NCBI GenBank assembly: GCA_023666335.1
Contig: JAMPCE010000005.1
Coordinates: forward strand, 1 to 64,000
DNA: 64,000 nt
Reading direction: 5' to 3'
From: a bacterium
GTDB taxonomy: Bacteria; Bacillota; Clostridia; Lachnospirales; Lachnospiraceae
This document shows positions 33,315 to 42,342 of this stretch, piece after piece (within the stretch, counting starts at the first letter, position 1; every line of letters starts with the position of its first letter). The position numbers and the translations under genes were made by a program. The notes under the pieces are model-generated. The model ran no database searches. It was not told the DNA's origin and saw only the letters and a list, made by a program, of their open reading frames with translations.

Positions 33315-35468
33315 TTATAATACGACTGTTTCCTCCACCCGCACCGCCAGCCGTGCGACCTTTTTGCCGTTCAAACTTTCGCTGCGCGCCTCGGGCTGGC
33401 TCCCGCCGATCGAGACCAGATAGTTTCCTGCCTCTACGCGGTTTACGCCCTCTTTATCGTATAAAGCGAATGCGCTCATCGGGAGGCTGACCTCCACCCT
33501 GCGGCTCTCGCCCGGCTCAAGGCTTACCTTGCGGATGCCCTTTAACTGCGCGTTTGGCGTTCCCGCGCGGTCCGCCTTGACATAGATCTGCACCGTCTCC
33601 GTGCCTGCACGCTCTCCGGCATTCTTTACGACAGCGCTCACCGTAACGCCGTCCGCTCCGACCGTATCGGCGGACAGGGACGCATCCGTATAGACAAACT
33701 CCGTATAGGACAAGCCGTAGCCGAACGGATAGAGCGCCTCGTTCTCCATATAGCGGTACGTTCTGCCTTTCATCGCATAATCGGTAAAGTCGGGCAGTTC
33801 CTCCGACGTCTTATAGAATGTGACAGGCATCCTGCCCTCCGGGTTTTTCTCCCCGAACAGCACGCGGGCAATGGCTTTTCCGCCCTGTGCGCCGGGATAC
33901 CATCCCTGTAAGATCGCCGGGACATGTTCCTGCGCCCAGTTCACGGCAAGCGCGCTTCCCGACAGAAGCACCAGCACCACGGGCTTCCCGCAGGCACAGG
34001 CTGTCTCCAGAATTTCCTGCTGCCTGCCGGGCAGATCCAAGTTCGGCTTATCGCCGCTGGCGTACTGATTGCCCTCATCTCCCTCTTCGCCCTCCAAGCC
34101 GGGGTCCAGCCCCAGACACAGGATCACGACGTCGCCCGCCTCGCACACCGCTTTCACCTCGGAATCGCGGTCTTTTCCCTGACTGAGATTGCTGATCTGC
34201 TCCTGATAGAGATGACAGCCCTCGGATACCAGCACGCGGACATCCTCTCCCACATAGTCCTGGATCCCCTCGGCGATCGTGATGTAGCGGGACGCCGTTC
34301 CCTCGTAATTGCCGACCAGCGCCTTTCTGTTATCGGCGTTTGGTCCGATGATCCCGATCGTTTTGATGCGGTCCTTTGCCAGCGGAAGCAGATCGTTTTC
34401 ATTTTTCAAAAGCACGATGCACTTCTCCGCCGCCCGCAGATTCAGTTTCCGCATTTCGGCGCTGTCCACCACCGTGTACGGGATATCGTCATACGGCGTT
34501 TTTTCCCTTTCCTCGAAAAGCCCCAGCTTCATCCGCGTCGTAAAGAGATGCACGAGCGCTTCATCGACCCGCTCTTCCTTTATCATACCTTTTTTCACGG
34601 CGTCCGCCACATAGGCAAACAGGTTTCCGCAGTTGAGATCGCAGCCGTTATTGACCGCCATCGCCACGGATTCTTCCGCGCTGTCCGTCACGCCGTGCCC
34701 GTTGTGAAAATCCTTGATCGCCCAGCAGTCGGAGACCACATGCCCCTTAAATCCCCACTCGCCGCGCAGGATATCCTGTAAGAGCGTCTTGCTGCCGCAG
34801 CACGGTTCGCCGTTCGTACGGTTGTAAGCGCCCATGACCGCCTCCACGCCCGCTTCCTGCACGCACGCCTTAAAGGCAGGCAGATACGTCTCGTACAGAT
34901 CCTGTTTGTCCGCTATGGCGTTAAATTCATGGCGCAGATCCTCCGGCCCGCTATGTACCGCAAAGTGCTTGGCGCACGCCGCCGCTTTCAGATAGTTCTC
35001 GTCATGCCCCTGCAAGCCCTCCACAAAGCGCACGCCGAGTCTGGACGTCAGGTAGGGATCTTCGCCGAACGTCTCATGCCCCCTGCCCCATCTGGGATCC
35101 CGAAAAATATTGACATTCGGCGACCAGAACGTCAGCCCCTTATAAATATCAAAATCTTCAAACTTCTGCTGCGCGTTGAATTTCGCCCTGCCTTCCGTGG
35201 AAATGGCGTCCGCCACCTCCTCGATGAAGTCCTCGTCAAAGGTTGCCGCCAGAGAGATCGCCTGCGGAAATACCGTAGCCGTTCCCGCCCGCGCCACGCC
35301 GTGGAGCGCTTCGTTCCACCAGTTATACGCCTTGATTCCCAGCCGCTCGATGGCGGGCGCGCCGTTTACCATCTGAAACGCCTTCTCCTCCAAGGTCATC
35401 TGTGCGACCAGCGCACGGGCGCGCTTTTCGTATTCCGCATTCTTTGCCTCGTTTTTTACAAGATCCAT
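33315..35468 (-). CDS. GH3 glycosidase, probable beta-xylosidase
   Basis: 717 residues from MDLVKNEAKNAEYEKRARAL; the start at 35468 follows AAAGGAG, and the longer frame to 35579 has no ribosome site. The (beta/alpha)8 domain carries NWWNEALHGVARAGTATVFP, DPRWGRGHETFGEDPYLTSR, KHFAVHSGPE and the nucleophile Asp in HVVSDCWAI; the second domain (AEKCIVLLKNENDLLPL) and a C-terminal fibronectin-III-like domain follow. NWWNEALHGVAR is characteristic of the xylosidase branch rather than classic beta-glucosidases. No signal peptide. It would trim xylose from the xylo-oligosaccharides left after AguA acts. Confidence 0.9.
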   Translation of the reverse strand: MDLVKNEAKNAEYEKRARALVAQMTLEEKAFQMVNGAPAIERLGIKAYNWWNEALHGVARAGTATVFPQAISLAATFDEDFIEEVADAISTEGRAKFNAQQKFEDFDIYKGLTFWSPNVNIFRDPRWGRGHETFGEDPYLTSRLGVRFVEGLQGHDENYLKAAACAKHFAVHSGPEDLRHEFNAIADKQDLYETYLPAFKACVQEAGVEAVMGAYNRTNGEPCCGSKTLLQDILRGEWGFKGHVVSDCWAIKDFHNGHGVTDSAEESVAMAVNNGCDLNCGNLFAYVADAVKKGMIKEERVDEALVHLFTTRMKLGLFEEREKTPYDDIPYTVVDSAEMRKLNLRAAEKCIVLLKNENDLLPLAKDRIKTIGIIGPNADNRKALVGNYEGTASRYITIAEGIQDYVGEDVRVLVSEGCHLYQEQISNLSQGKDRDSEVKAVCEAGDVVILCLGLDPGLEGEEGDEGNQYASGDKPNLDLPGRQQEILETACACGKPVVLVLLSGSALAVNWAQEHVPAILQGWYPGAQGGKAIARVLFGEKNPEGRMPVTFYKTSEELPDFTDYAMKGRTYRYMENEALYPFGYGLSYTEFVYTDASLSADTVGADGVTVSAVVKNAGERAGTETVQIYVKADRAGTPNAQLKGIRKVSLEPGESRRVEVSLPMSAFALYDKEGVNRVEAGNYLVSIGGSQPEARSESLNGKKVARLAVRVEETVVL

Positions 35469-35681
35469 TCCGGCTCCTTTCATGATCTGCGGCTGTTTTT
35501 CCGTCTCCGCAGCCAAAAACCCCTCTATGATATAATGATAAGAAAAGTATATACCGCCGCAAAACCGCAATCTCTTCATATCTTGCTTTTTCGTAAGTGA
35601 ATATTGCTAAATCATGCCCGATTTTTACGGCGTTTTTCGGATTTTTCCGTTTTTTGGCGGCTGTCCGCCGCAAAATTTGAT

Positions 35682-35710
35682 TTGTCGCATTGCGCATTTT
35701 GTGCTATAAT
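35682..35710 (+). promoter_or_regulatory. Promoter of the AraC gene at 35765
   Basis: TTGTCG (35682-35687), 17 bases, TATAAT (35705-35710). The GH3 operon starts in the opposite direction about 210 bp away, so this spacer is a divergent control region. Confidence 0.7.
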
Positions 35711-35764
35711 TCTAAAAAGAACAAAGAAAGAAACACAGCGGCGCCACAACAGAGGAATTGCAAT

Positions 35765-36640
35765 ATGATCGAAATCTTAAACGGTATCCGTGAGACCGTA
35801 GCCTATGATTCTTTTTCGGGCATCAAACTCTATCATAACGTCGAGGACGAGGACTATCCGCTCCATTGGCACGCCGCGATGGAGATCATCATGCCCGTCC
35901 GCGACGAATATACCGTCGTAATCAATGACACGCCCCATACGTTCGGAAAAAACGATATCTTCATCATACCGCCCGGGACCCTGCATCATCTGATAGCACC
36001 CCCCCTACGGGGTGAGGGAGAGCGGCTGATCGTGCTGCTCGACTACAGCCTGATCTGCAACGTGACAGGCATGGATTCGCTAATCCAGACGCTCCACCCC
36101 TATGCCCTGATCAGCCGGGAGGAATATCCCGAACTGAACAGACAGCTTTGCTCTTATCTGGACGAGATCAGCTATGAGTATGACAACAAAGCGCCTTTTA
36201 CCGAGGCTTTAATCTATTCCCTGATGATCCGTTTTCTCACGACGATCGGCCGCGCCAATTTCGACGCCAGCGAAAAGTTTCCCGGCATCACTTCCGGCAA
36301 ACAGCACGAATATATTGAAAAGTTCATGGACATCTGCAATTACATCAACGCGCACTGTACCGAAAACATCAACGTGGACGACATGGCAGCCCTTGCAGGC
36401 TTTTCCAAGTTTCATTTTTCAAGGCTCTTCAAACAGCTCCTCGGCGTTTCCTGCTACGAATACCTGATGCAGAAGCGGATCCTCTATGCGGAGACCCTGT
36501 TGATCCAGCCGAATATTTCCATCACGGAAGCCGCCATGCGCTCCGGCTTCGGCAGCCTCTCCACGTTCAACCGCATCTTCAAATCCACCAAGCACTGTAC
36601 GCCCTCGGAATACAAGCGGTTAAACCGCCCCAAAAATTAA
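35765..36640 (+). CDS. AraC-family transcriptional regulator with cupin domain
   Basis: 291 residues from MIEILNGIRETVAYDSFSGI (start after GAGGAA). An N-terminal cupin sugar-sensing domain (PLHWHAAMEIIMPVRDEYTV, FIIPPGTLHHL) precedes a C-terminal AraC DNA-binding domain (INVDDMAALAGFSKFHFSRL, SITEAAMRSGFGSLSTFNRI FK). It is divergent from the GH3-aguA-lpl operon and convergent with the esterase gene (9 bp between stops), so it probably controls the glucuronoxylan genes. The inducer is not identifiable from sequence. Confidence 0.9.
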   Translation: MIEILNGIRETVAYDSFSGIKLYHNVEDEDYPLHWHAAMEIIMPVRDEYTVVINDTPHTFGKNDIFIIPPGTLHHLIAPPLRGEGERLIVLLDYSLICNVTGMDSLIQTLHPYALISREEYPELNRQLCSYLDEISYEYDNKAPFTEALIYSLMIRFLTTIGRANFDASEKFPGITSGKQHEYIEKFMDICNYINAHCTENINVDDMAALAGFSKFHFSRLFKQLLGVSCYEYLMQKRILYAETLLIQPNISITEAAMRSGFGSLSTFNRIFKSTKHCTPSEYKRLNRPKN

Positions 36641-36649
36641 CGTTCCGTT

Positions 36650-38572
36650 TCAGACCACTTCCACGCGAAACGGCGTCATGGGAAATCCCTCTTCATTGTA
36701 GAGCAGTGCGCCGCTGTTGGTATTGTGATAGCAGTACCTGACTTCCGTTACCGCCTGCATCCTGTCCGCGCAGGTGAGAACGACCTGTTCCCCGGCGATC
36801 GCAGCCTCCGCGGCGTGAAGCGTTCCCGCTTCATCCGCCACTTCAAAATCCGTGATCCCCTGCTTCTTTCCCGCCTGTGCCACGGCGTGCAGACCCGCAG
36901 CTTCACGAAACGTGAGCGTCACTTTCCACACCGCCTCTTCCCCGTCCGTATATTCCGCCTGCGCCGTCAGGATCTGCGGCCCGTCGCACGCGCTTTCCTT
37001 TCCGTAAAGCATTTTTGCCGCCTGCATCGCCAGCCTGCAGCCGACGTCCTCTTTATTCAGGGGATGCAGGTCGTTGTCTTCCCCCAGATCGATCGCCGTC
37101 ACCATCGCGGTTTTCGGCAGTTTCAGTGTCTTTCTCTGCGCTTCCCTGATGCCGGGCCAGTCGCTGAACGTCTCGTCCCTGTCGGCGTCATAGCGCTCCA
37201 CCTGAAAATTCGGCAGCTGCACATAGAGAAACGGCAGTTCATCCGCCCATTTTTCCCGATATCCCATGATCATCCGTTCCGACAGATCCAGATACCGATC
37301 CGCCAGTTCGTGCGTATTGGACTCTCCCTGATACCAGAGGATGCCCGCCGCCGCATAGTTATGACAGGGCGCCATCATCCCGTGATACAGCCCCGTCGCT
37401 TTCCAGCTCACAAAATCCGTCTCCCCGATCATCCCGCAGGAGGCGCCGATCCGATACTTCCAAGTCCCCGCAAGGTCGATCGTCTCTTCACCGCAAAGGA
37501 GCGCGTATTCCTTGCCGTCCGTAAATCTGCCCTGCCCGATCTCGCTCTTTACACGAATCACGATCGTATTTTTCCCCTCCCGCAGCACGCCTGCCGGAAC
37601 GGTATATTTTCGGGGCGGGTACTGATAGTCCGTGTGGCCCGTCAAGACCCCGTTGACATACGCCGTATCGCTGTCCACGATCGTCCCGAGGAAAAGCCTT
37701 GCCGCTTTCCCTGCCGCCTGCGCGTCCACCGTAAACTCCTTATAAAACCATACGCTGCCGATAAATCCCTTTAACGGCGTGTCCGCAAAAAAGAACGGGA
37801 TCGTCACCTCTTTCCAGGCGGAGACATCCATGTCCCCCTGCGCCCAGTTTTCCTGTAAGCCGATATCCTGACGGTCCAGACTGCCGTGCCACTCGTTCAT
37901 CTGACGGTCGTTTCGCGCAAGCCGTTCCGCCACGAACGCCTCGTCCCGATAGCGGTCCGCCTCTTCTAAAAGCGCGTCGTATCCCGCCAGCATATCCCTG
38001 CCCATCCACGACTGGATCCGCGTACCGCCGAGGCTCGCGTTGATGAGCCCGACCGGCACGCCGGTCATGCGGACCATATGTTTGCCGAAAAAATAAGCTG
38101 TCGCTGAGAAATCCGGAAAGGTCTCCCGATTCACGCTCTTCCATTCCCCGCTTTCGTGATCCGCCAGCGGACCGTGGAAATTCCGGCATTCCGTGATCTT
38201 GAACGTGCGGATGCGCGGATCCTCACACGCTTCGATCTCCTGCGGATAGCGGTCCATGACCCTGTTTATGGGCAGTTCCATATTCGACTGTCCCGCGCAG
38301 ATCCAGACGTCCCCGATCAGGATATCCTCTATCATCTTCTCTTCTCCGGCGTCATCCGAGACGACCATCCGGCACGGCGTATCCGACGCGTCCGCCTCTT
38401 TCAGAAAAACTTCCCATGTTCCGTCTTCCCGAACGTCCGCCGTGTACTCCGTTCCCAGAAAAGAGACCGTAACCTTTCTTTTCGGTTCGTCCCAGCCCCA
38501 GATACGCGCCTTTTTCTTCTGCTGCAGCACCATGCCGCCGCTTACAAGCCTCGGTAATCTCAACCCGCTCAT
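36650..38572 (-). CDS. Sialate O-acetylesterase-family carbohydrate esterase
   Basis: 640 residues from MSGLRLPRLVSGGMVLQQKK; the start at 38572 follows GGAGG. SGNH/GDSL-type hydrolase: the nucleophile block is ICAGQSNMELPI, a glycine block WYQGESNTHELA, and the catalytic Asp-His pair lies in GEDNDLHPLNKEDVGCRLA. The two halves of the hydrolase flank an inserted beta-sandwich (VWFYKEFTVDAQAAGKAARL), as in SASA enzymes. No signal peptide. In this xylan-uronate locus deacetylation of xylo-oligosaccharides is more likely than of sialic acid; that is inference from context. Confidence 0.85.
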   Translation of the reverse strand: MSGLRLPRLVSGGMVLQQKKKARIWGWDEPKRKVTVSFLGTEYTADVREDGTWEVFLKEADASDTPCRMVVSDDAGEEKMIEDILIGDVWICAGQSNMELPINRVMDRYPQEIEACEDPRIRTFKITECRNFHGPLADHESGEWKSVNRETFPDFSATAYFFGKHMVRMTGVPVGLINASLGGTRIQSWMGRDMLAGYDALLEEADRYRDEAFVAERLARNDRQMNEWHGSLDRQDIGLQENWAQGDMDVSAWKEVTIPFFFADTPLKGFIGSVWFYKEFTVDAQAAGKAARLFLGTIVDSDTAYVNGVLTGHTDYQYPPRKYTVPAGVLREGKNTIVIRVKSEIGQGRFTDGKEYALLCGEETIDLAGTWKYRIGASCGMIGETDFVSWKATGLYHGMMAPCHNYAAAGILWYQGESNTHELADRYLDLSERMIMGYREKWADELPFLYVQLPNFQVERYDADRDETFSDWPGIREAQRKTLKLPKTAMVTAIDLGEDNDLHPLNKEDVGCRLAMQAAKMLYGKESACDGPQILTAQAEYTDGEEAVWKVTLTFREAAGLHAVAQAGKKQGITDFEVADEAGTLHAAEAAIAGEQVVLTCADRMQAVTEVRYCYHNTNSGALLYNEEGFPMTPFRVEVV

Positions 38573-38632
38573 CGTTACCTCCATGTCGCTTCGTCGTGGT
38601 TTTGTTATCTTAATTTCGTTATTATTATTTTC

Positions 38633-40039
38633 TTATTCCGCGAAGCCGAAATACGCCATTCCGTTGTGATAGCAGATTCCTTTCACGATCCTGCCAAGCG
38701 TCTCTTCATCGTCAGGATACTCCCCGTTTTCCACATAAGAGCCGAGGAGATTGCAGAGGATGCGACGGAAATACTCGTGCCTGACATAGGAGAGAAAACT
38801 CCGCGAATCCGTGAGCATTCCGATGAATGTCCCAAGCGATCCGGCAGCCGCGAGCGTCCGCATCTGCTCCTCCATACCGGACTTATGGTCATTGAACCAC
38901 CACGCGCTTCCCTGCTGCACCTTTCCGGCGCAGACCGCATCCTGAAAACAGCCGATCACGCTGCCAATCGCCGCATTATCGACGGGATTTAGCGAGTACA
39001 CGATCGTTTTGGGGAGCTGTCCCGTCACGTCCAGCGCGTTTAAAAAATCTGCAAGCTGCGACGACGGTGTGTAGTTATCGATGCAGTCCACACCCGCATC
39101 GGCGCCGACCGCCCCAAATAATCTTTGATTGTTATCCCGCTTTACCCCGTAATGGAGCTGCATCGCCCAGTTTCTCCTGTGATATTCGCGTCCCAGCGCC
39201 ATCATGCAGGCGCAGGTAAACTTCGCCTCCTCCGCAGGGGACGGCATCCGTCCCTCCAGTCTGCCGCGGAAGATCCTATCCACTTCCGTCACATCTGCGG
39301 GTGCATACATCACATAGGGCAGCCCGTGATCGGAGATCCTGCATCCCATAGATGCAAAGAAGTCCATCCGCTTTGCAAGCGCCAAAAGGAACGCACCAAA
39401 ACAGTCGATCTTCATGCCCGCCGCCTCTTCCAGCCGTGCCAGATAGGAGAGGTAGTCTTCCTTGCCGATGCCGACCGCTTTATCGGGACGCCATGCAGGC
39501 AGCACTGTCACCTCGAAGCTCTGATCTTCCGCCAGTTTCTTATGCCACTCCAGAGAATCCGCCGGATCGTCCGTCGTACATAAGAGGGTGACGCGGGAAC
39601 GCCGGATCAGATTCCGCGCGGAAAATTCATCCCTTTGCAGGGCGGCATTACACAGCTCCCACACCGCGCCCGCGCTCTTCGTATTTAAGACGCCCTCATA
39701 ACCGAAATACCGCTGTAATTCCAAATGGCACCAGTGATAGAGGGGATTGCCGATTGCCCCCTCGAGCGCCTGCGCCCATTTCTCAAATTTCTCCCAATCG
39801 GGAGCGTCTCCCGTGATAAAGCGCTCCTCGATCCCCGCCCAGCGCATCAGCCGCCACTTATAATGGTCAGCCCCGAGCCAGAGCTGCGTGATGTTTTCAA
39901 AATGTCTGTCTTCGTAAATTTCCCGCGGATCGATATGACAGTGATAATCCAGTATCGGCATATCCGCCGCATACTGATGATACAGCTTGCGCGCCGTCTC
40001 CGTCTCCAGCAGGAAATCTCGGTCCATGAATTTTTTCAT
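38633..40039 (-). CDS. uxaC: Uronate isomerase
   Basis: 468 residues from MKKFMDRDFLLETETARKLY. Converts D-glucuronate to D-fructuronate (and galacturonate to tagaturonate). Diagnostic blocks are DYHCHIDPREIYEDRHFENI (metal-binding HxH), LGADHYKWRLMRWAGI, LLCTTDDPADSLEWHKKL and GTFIGMLTDSRSFLSYVRHE YFRRILCNLLG. It receives glucuronate released by AguA and feeds UxuB. Start at 40039 chosen because residues before it do not match the family; the frame to 40093 overlaps the kdgK end. Confidence 0.95.
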   Translation of the reverse strand: MKKFMDRDFLLETETARKLYHQYAADMPILDYHCHIDPREIYEDRHFENITQLWLGADHYKWRLMRWAGIEERFITGDAPDWEKFEKWAQALEGAIGNPLYHWCHLELQRYFGYEGVLNTKSAGAVWELCNAALQRDEFSARNLIRRSRVTLLCTTDDPADSLEWHKKLAEDQSFEVTVLPAWRPDKAVGIGKEDYLSYLARLEEAAGMKIDCFGAFLLALAKRMDFFASMGCRISDHGLPYVMYAPADVTEVDRIFRGRLEGRMPSPAEEAKFTCACMMALGREYHRRNWAMQLHYGVKRDNNQRLFGAVGADAGVDCIDNYTPSSQLADFLNALDVTGQLPKTIVYSLNPVDNAAIGSVIGCFQDAVCAGKVQQGSAWWFNDHKSGMEEQMRTLAAAGSLGTFIGMLTDSRSFLSYVRHEYFRRILCNLLGSYVENGEYPDDEETLGRIVKGICYHNGMAYFGFAE

Positions 40040-40067
40040 CCGTCCAACCACACCTTTCTGTTCCCGT

Positions 40068-41093
40068 TTAGCGCTGTACCCGTCCGGAGGCATTCCCGCC
40101 GGACAGATTTTTCACTTCCTCCACGGATACCATGTTAAAATCTCCCTCGATGGAATGTTTCAGGCAGGAAGCCGCCACCGCAAATTCGATCGTCTCCTGC
40201 GGATCGTATCCGTTTAAGACAGCCGCGATCAGCCCGCCGCCGAAACTGTCCCCGCCGCCCACGCGGTCCACGATGTGCATCTTGTACTGCCTGCTGAAAT
40301 AACACGCGCCGCCGTCGTACAACATCGCCGACCAGTTATTGTCATTGGCTGAGAGGGACTCTCTGAGCGTGACCGCCACTTTCTGAAACCCAAAACGCTC
40401 CGCCAGTCTCCCCGCCACTTTTTCGTAGCCTTTCCGATCGACGACCCCCGCCGTGATATCGGTATTCGACGCGTGGATGCCGAACACATCCCCCGCATCT
40501 TCCTCATTGGCAATGCAGACGTCCACATATTCGCACAGCCTGCTCATGACTTCGCCCGCCTTTTCTTTGCTCCAGAGTTTTTTGCGGTAATTTAAGTCGC
40601 AGGAGACCGTGATCCCCATTTCGCGCGCCGTCTTGCAGGCTTCCAGACAGATATCGGCAAGCGTATCGTTTAATGCAGGCGTAATGCCCGTAAAGTGAAA
40701 CCACGACGCGCCGTCTAAGATCTTCTTCCAGTCAAATTCCGCTTTCTGCGCCATACTGATAGCGGAGCCTGCGCGGTCGTAGATCACTTTCGACGGACGC
40801 TGGGACGCGCCTTTTTCCAGAAAATAGATGCCTACCCGCTCACCGCCCCTGACAATATAGGACGTATCCACGCCGAATCTGCGCAGGTAATTGACTGCCG
40901 CCTGCCCGATCTCATGTTCCGGCAGTTTGGTGACAAACGCGGCGTCAAAGCCGTAATTGGCGAGCGATACCGCCGCATTCGCCTCTCCGCCCCCGTAAGT
41001 GGCGCCGAAACGCTCCGCCTGCACAAAACGGTAATATCCCTCCGGCGCAAGCCGCAGCATGATCTCCCCAAACGTCACAACCTTTTTTCCCAT
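40068..41093 (-). CDS. kdgK: 2-dehydro-3-deoxygluconokinase
   Basis: 341 residues, PfkB-family sugar kinase. N-terminal VTFGEIMLRLAPEGYYRF and ATYGGGEANAAVSLANYG are typical KdgK substrate-side blocks; the ATP/anion-hole motif is DRVGGGDSFGGGLIAAVLNG. Phosphorylates 2-keto-3-deoxygluconate to KDPG, the step between UxuA and Eda. It lies 17 bp behind eda and 28 bp ahead of uxaC, in one transcription unit. Confidence 0.93.
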   Translation of the reverse strand: MGKKVVTFGEIMLRLAPEGYYRFVQAERFGATYGGGEANAAVSLANYGFDAAFVTKLPEHEIGQAAVNYLRRFGVDTSYIVRGGERVGIYFLEKGASQRPSKVIYDRAGSAISMAQKAEFDWKKILDGASWFHFTGITPALNDTLADICLEACKTAREMGITVSCDLNYRKKLWSKEKAGEVMSRLCEYVDVCIANEEDAGDVFGIHASNTDITAGVVDRKGYEKVAGRLAERFGFQKVAVTLRESLSANDNNWSAMLYDGGACYFSRQYKMHIVDRVGGGDSFGGGLIAAVLNGYDPQETIEFAVAASCLKHSIEGDFNMVSVEEVKNLSGGNASGRVQR

Positions 41094-41110
41094 CGTTTTG
41101 CCTCCTCCCG

Positions 41111-41758
41111 CTATTTTTGTCCGCCGCGGACCGCTGCGATCAGTTCCACCGTTTCCGCCGCCATCCGCCGGATCGTGTCAAACGCGCCCGCCTCGATCAG
41201 TTCTTTTTTCACCATCCAGCTGCCGCCGCAGGCGATCACCTTGTCGCAGCGCAGGTAGCTTTCCAGATTCTCCTTATTGACTCCTCCGGTCGGCATAAAC
41301 CGCAGCGTCGTGTAAGGCGCCGCCAGCGCTTTCACCGTGCTGACCCCGCCAAACTGCTGCGCCGGGAAAAACTTGACCACTTTCAGTCCCCGCTTGACCG
41401 CCTGCGCCGCCTCCGAGGGCGTGATGCACCCCGGAAAGACCGGAATATCCTTGCTGATACAATAATCTACGATCTCGGGATCGAAGCCGGGGCTGACAAT
41501 AAAGCCCGCGCCCGCTTCCACCGCCTGATCCACCTGCTCCGTCGTGAGAACCGTTCCCGCGCCCACAAACATCTCCGGGTGCGCCCCTGCCATGATGCGG
41601 ATCGCCTCTTTTGCCGCCGCCGTGCGGAACGTGACCTCCGCGCAGGGAAGCCCCGCTGCGCAGAGCGCGTCCGCGAGCGCCTCCGCATCTTTCGCATCTT
41701 CTATCACCACCACCGGCACAACGCCGTACTCCTCTATCCTTTCCGCCGCTTCTTTCAT
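41111..41758 (-). CDS. eda: KDPG / 4-hydroxy-2-oxoglutarate aldolase
   Basis: 215 residues. Class I aldolase that splits KDPG to pyruvate and glyceraldehyde 3-phosphate. Family blocks are VPVVVIEDAKDAEALADALC, AEVTFRTAAAKEAIRIMA (catalytic Glu in the AEVTFRT strand), VGAGTVLTTEQVDQAVEAGA, FIVSPGFDPEIVDYC, VFPGCITPSEA, VKFFPA (Schiff-base Lys) and RFMPTGGVNKENLESYL. First gene of the eda-kdgK-uxaC-esterase group; its upstream region is occupied by foldback elements. Confidence 0.95.
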   Translation of the reverse strand: MKEAAERIEEYGVVPVVVIEDAKDAEALADALCAAGLPCAEVTFRTAAAKEAIRIMAGAHPEMFVGAGTVLTTEQVDQAVEAGAGFIVSPGFDPEIVDYCISKDIPVFPGCITPSEAAQAVKRGLKVVKFFPAQQFGGVSTVKALAAPYTTLRFMPTGGVNKENLESYLRCDKVIACGGSWMVKKELIEAGAFDTIRRMAAETVELIAAVRGGQK

Positions 41759-41793
41759 CCGTCGGTCCCATCCTTTCTTTCTCTATTATTTAG

Positions 41794-42096
41794 GATTCAG
41801 GTGTCAAAATGTTCCGTTCGTTCATGAGAAAGGCAGATTGTACAAAATATTCCGTCGCGTCTGCTTCGGGATATCGGATTTTCTAAATATTCCGATAAAA
41901 CTGTGAAATCGGACGCAACCGCCCGCAATTCGTCATCCGGACTCAGTGCGGGCTTTTCGGGACATCCTTGTCCCGAAATTGCTGGATATTGGGCGGAATA
42001 TTAAGAAAATCCGATATTCCTCCACAAGACAGCTTCCGAAACATTTTTTGTAATCTGCCGACTACATTTTAGAAAGCGCCTTTTGACACCCGAATC
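41794..42096 (-). repeat. M foldback element, copy M2 (~300 bp)
   Basis: Inverted copy of 26959-27250. Ends are GATTCAGGTGTCAAAA and TTTTGACACCCGAATC, a cleaner terminal inverted repeat than in M1. Inner blocks (CAGATTGTACAAAATATTCC, CGGAATATT) fold back as in M1. Located between eda and uxuB; this 584 bp gap holds only M2 and H2, no gene. Confidence 0.88.
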
Positions 42097-42136
42097 TTAT
42101 ATTAGCCGCATGCGAAACGCTAAAAAATGCTGTAGT

Positions 42137-42303
42137 AATTGTGCAAATAGGATAACCATAAGCAGACCCTTGTAGAACGTTGGTACTTAGTGAGGTTCGG
42201 AGTTGCGTGCAACCAAAGTTGCACGGCAACTCCCGAACTTAGTACCATTACGTTCGGAGCGGAGCGAAAGCGAGTCTGCGTTGGTTATGCTATTCGCACA
42301 ATT
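42137..42303 (+). repeat. H hairpin element, copy H2 (~167 bp)
   Basis: Starts AATTGTGCAAATAGGATAAC and ends GGTTATGCTATTCGCACAATT. A nested hairpin in the middle (GGTACTTAGTGAGGTTCGG / CCGAACTTAGTACC) is unique to this copy. Flanking GCGAAACGC (left) and GCGTTTCGC (right) extend the pairing beyond the core. It lies 40 bp from M2, the mirror image of the H1-M1 arrangement. Confidence 0.87.
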
Positions 42304-42342
42304 TTAATATACATGAATGCGTTTCGCAATCGTCAATTACCT

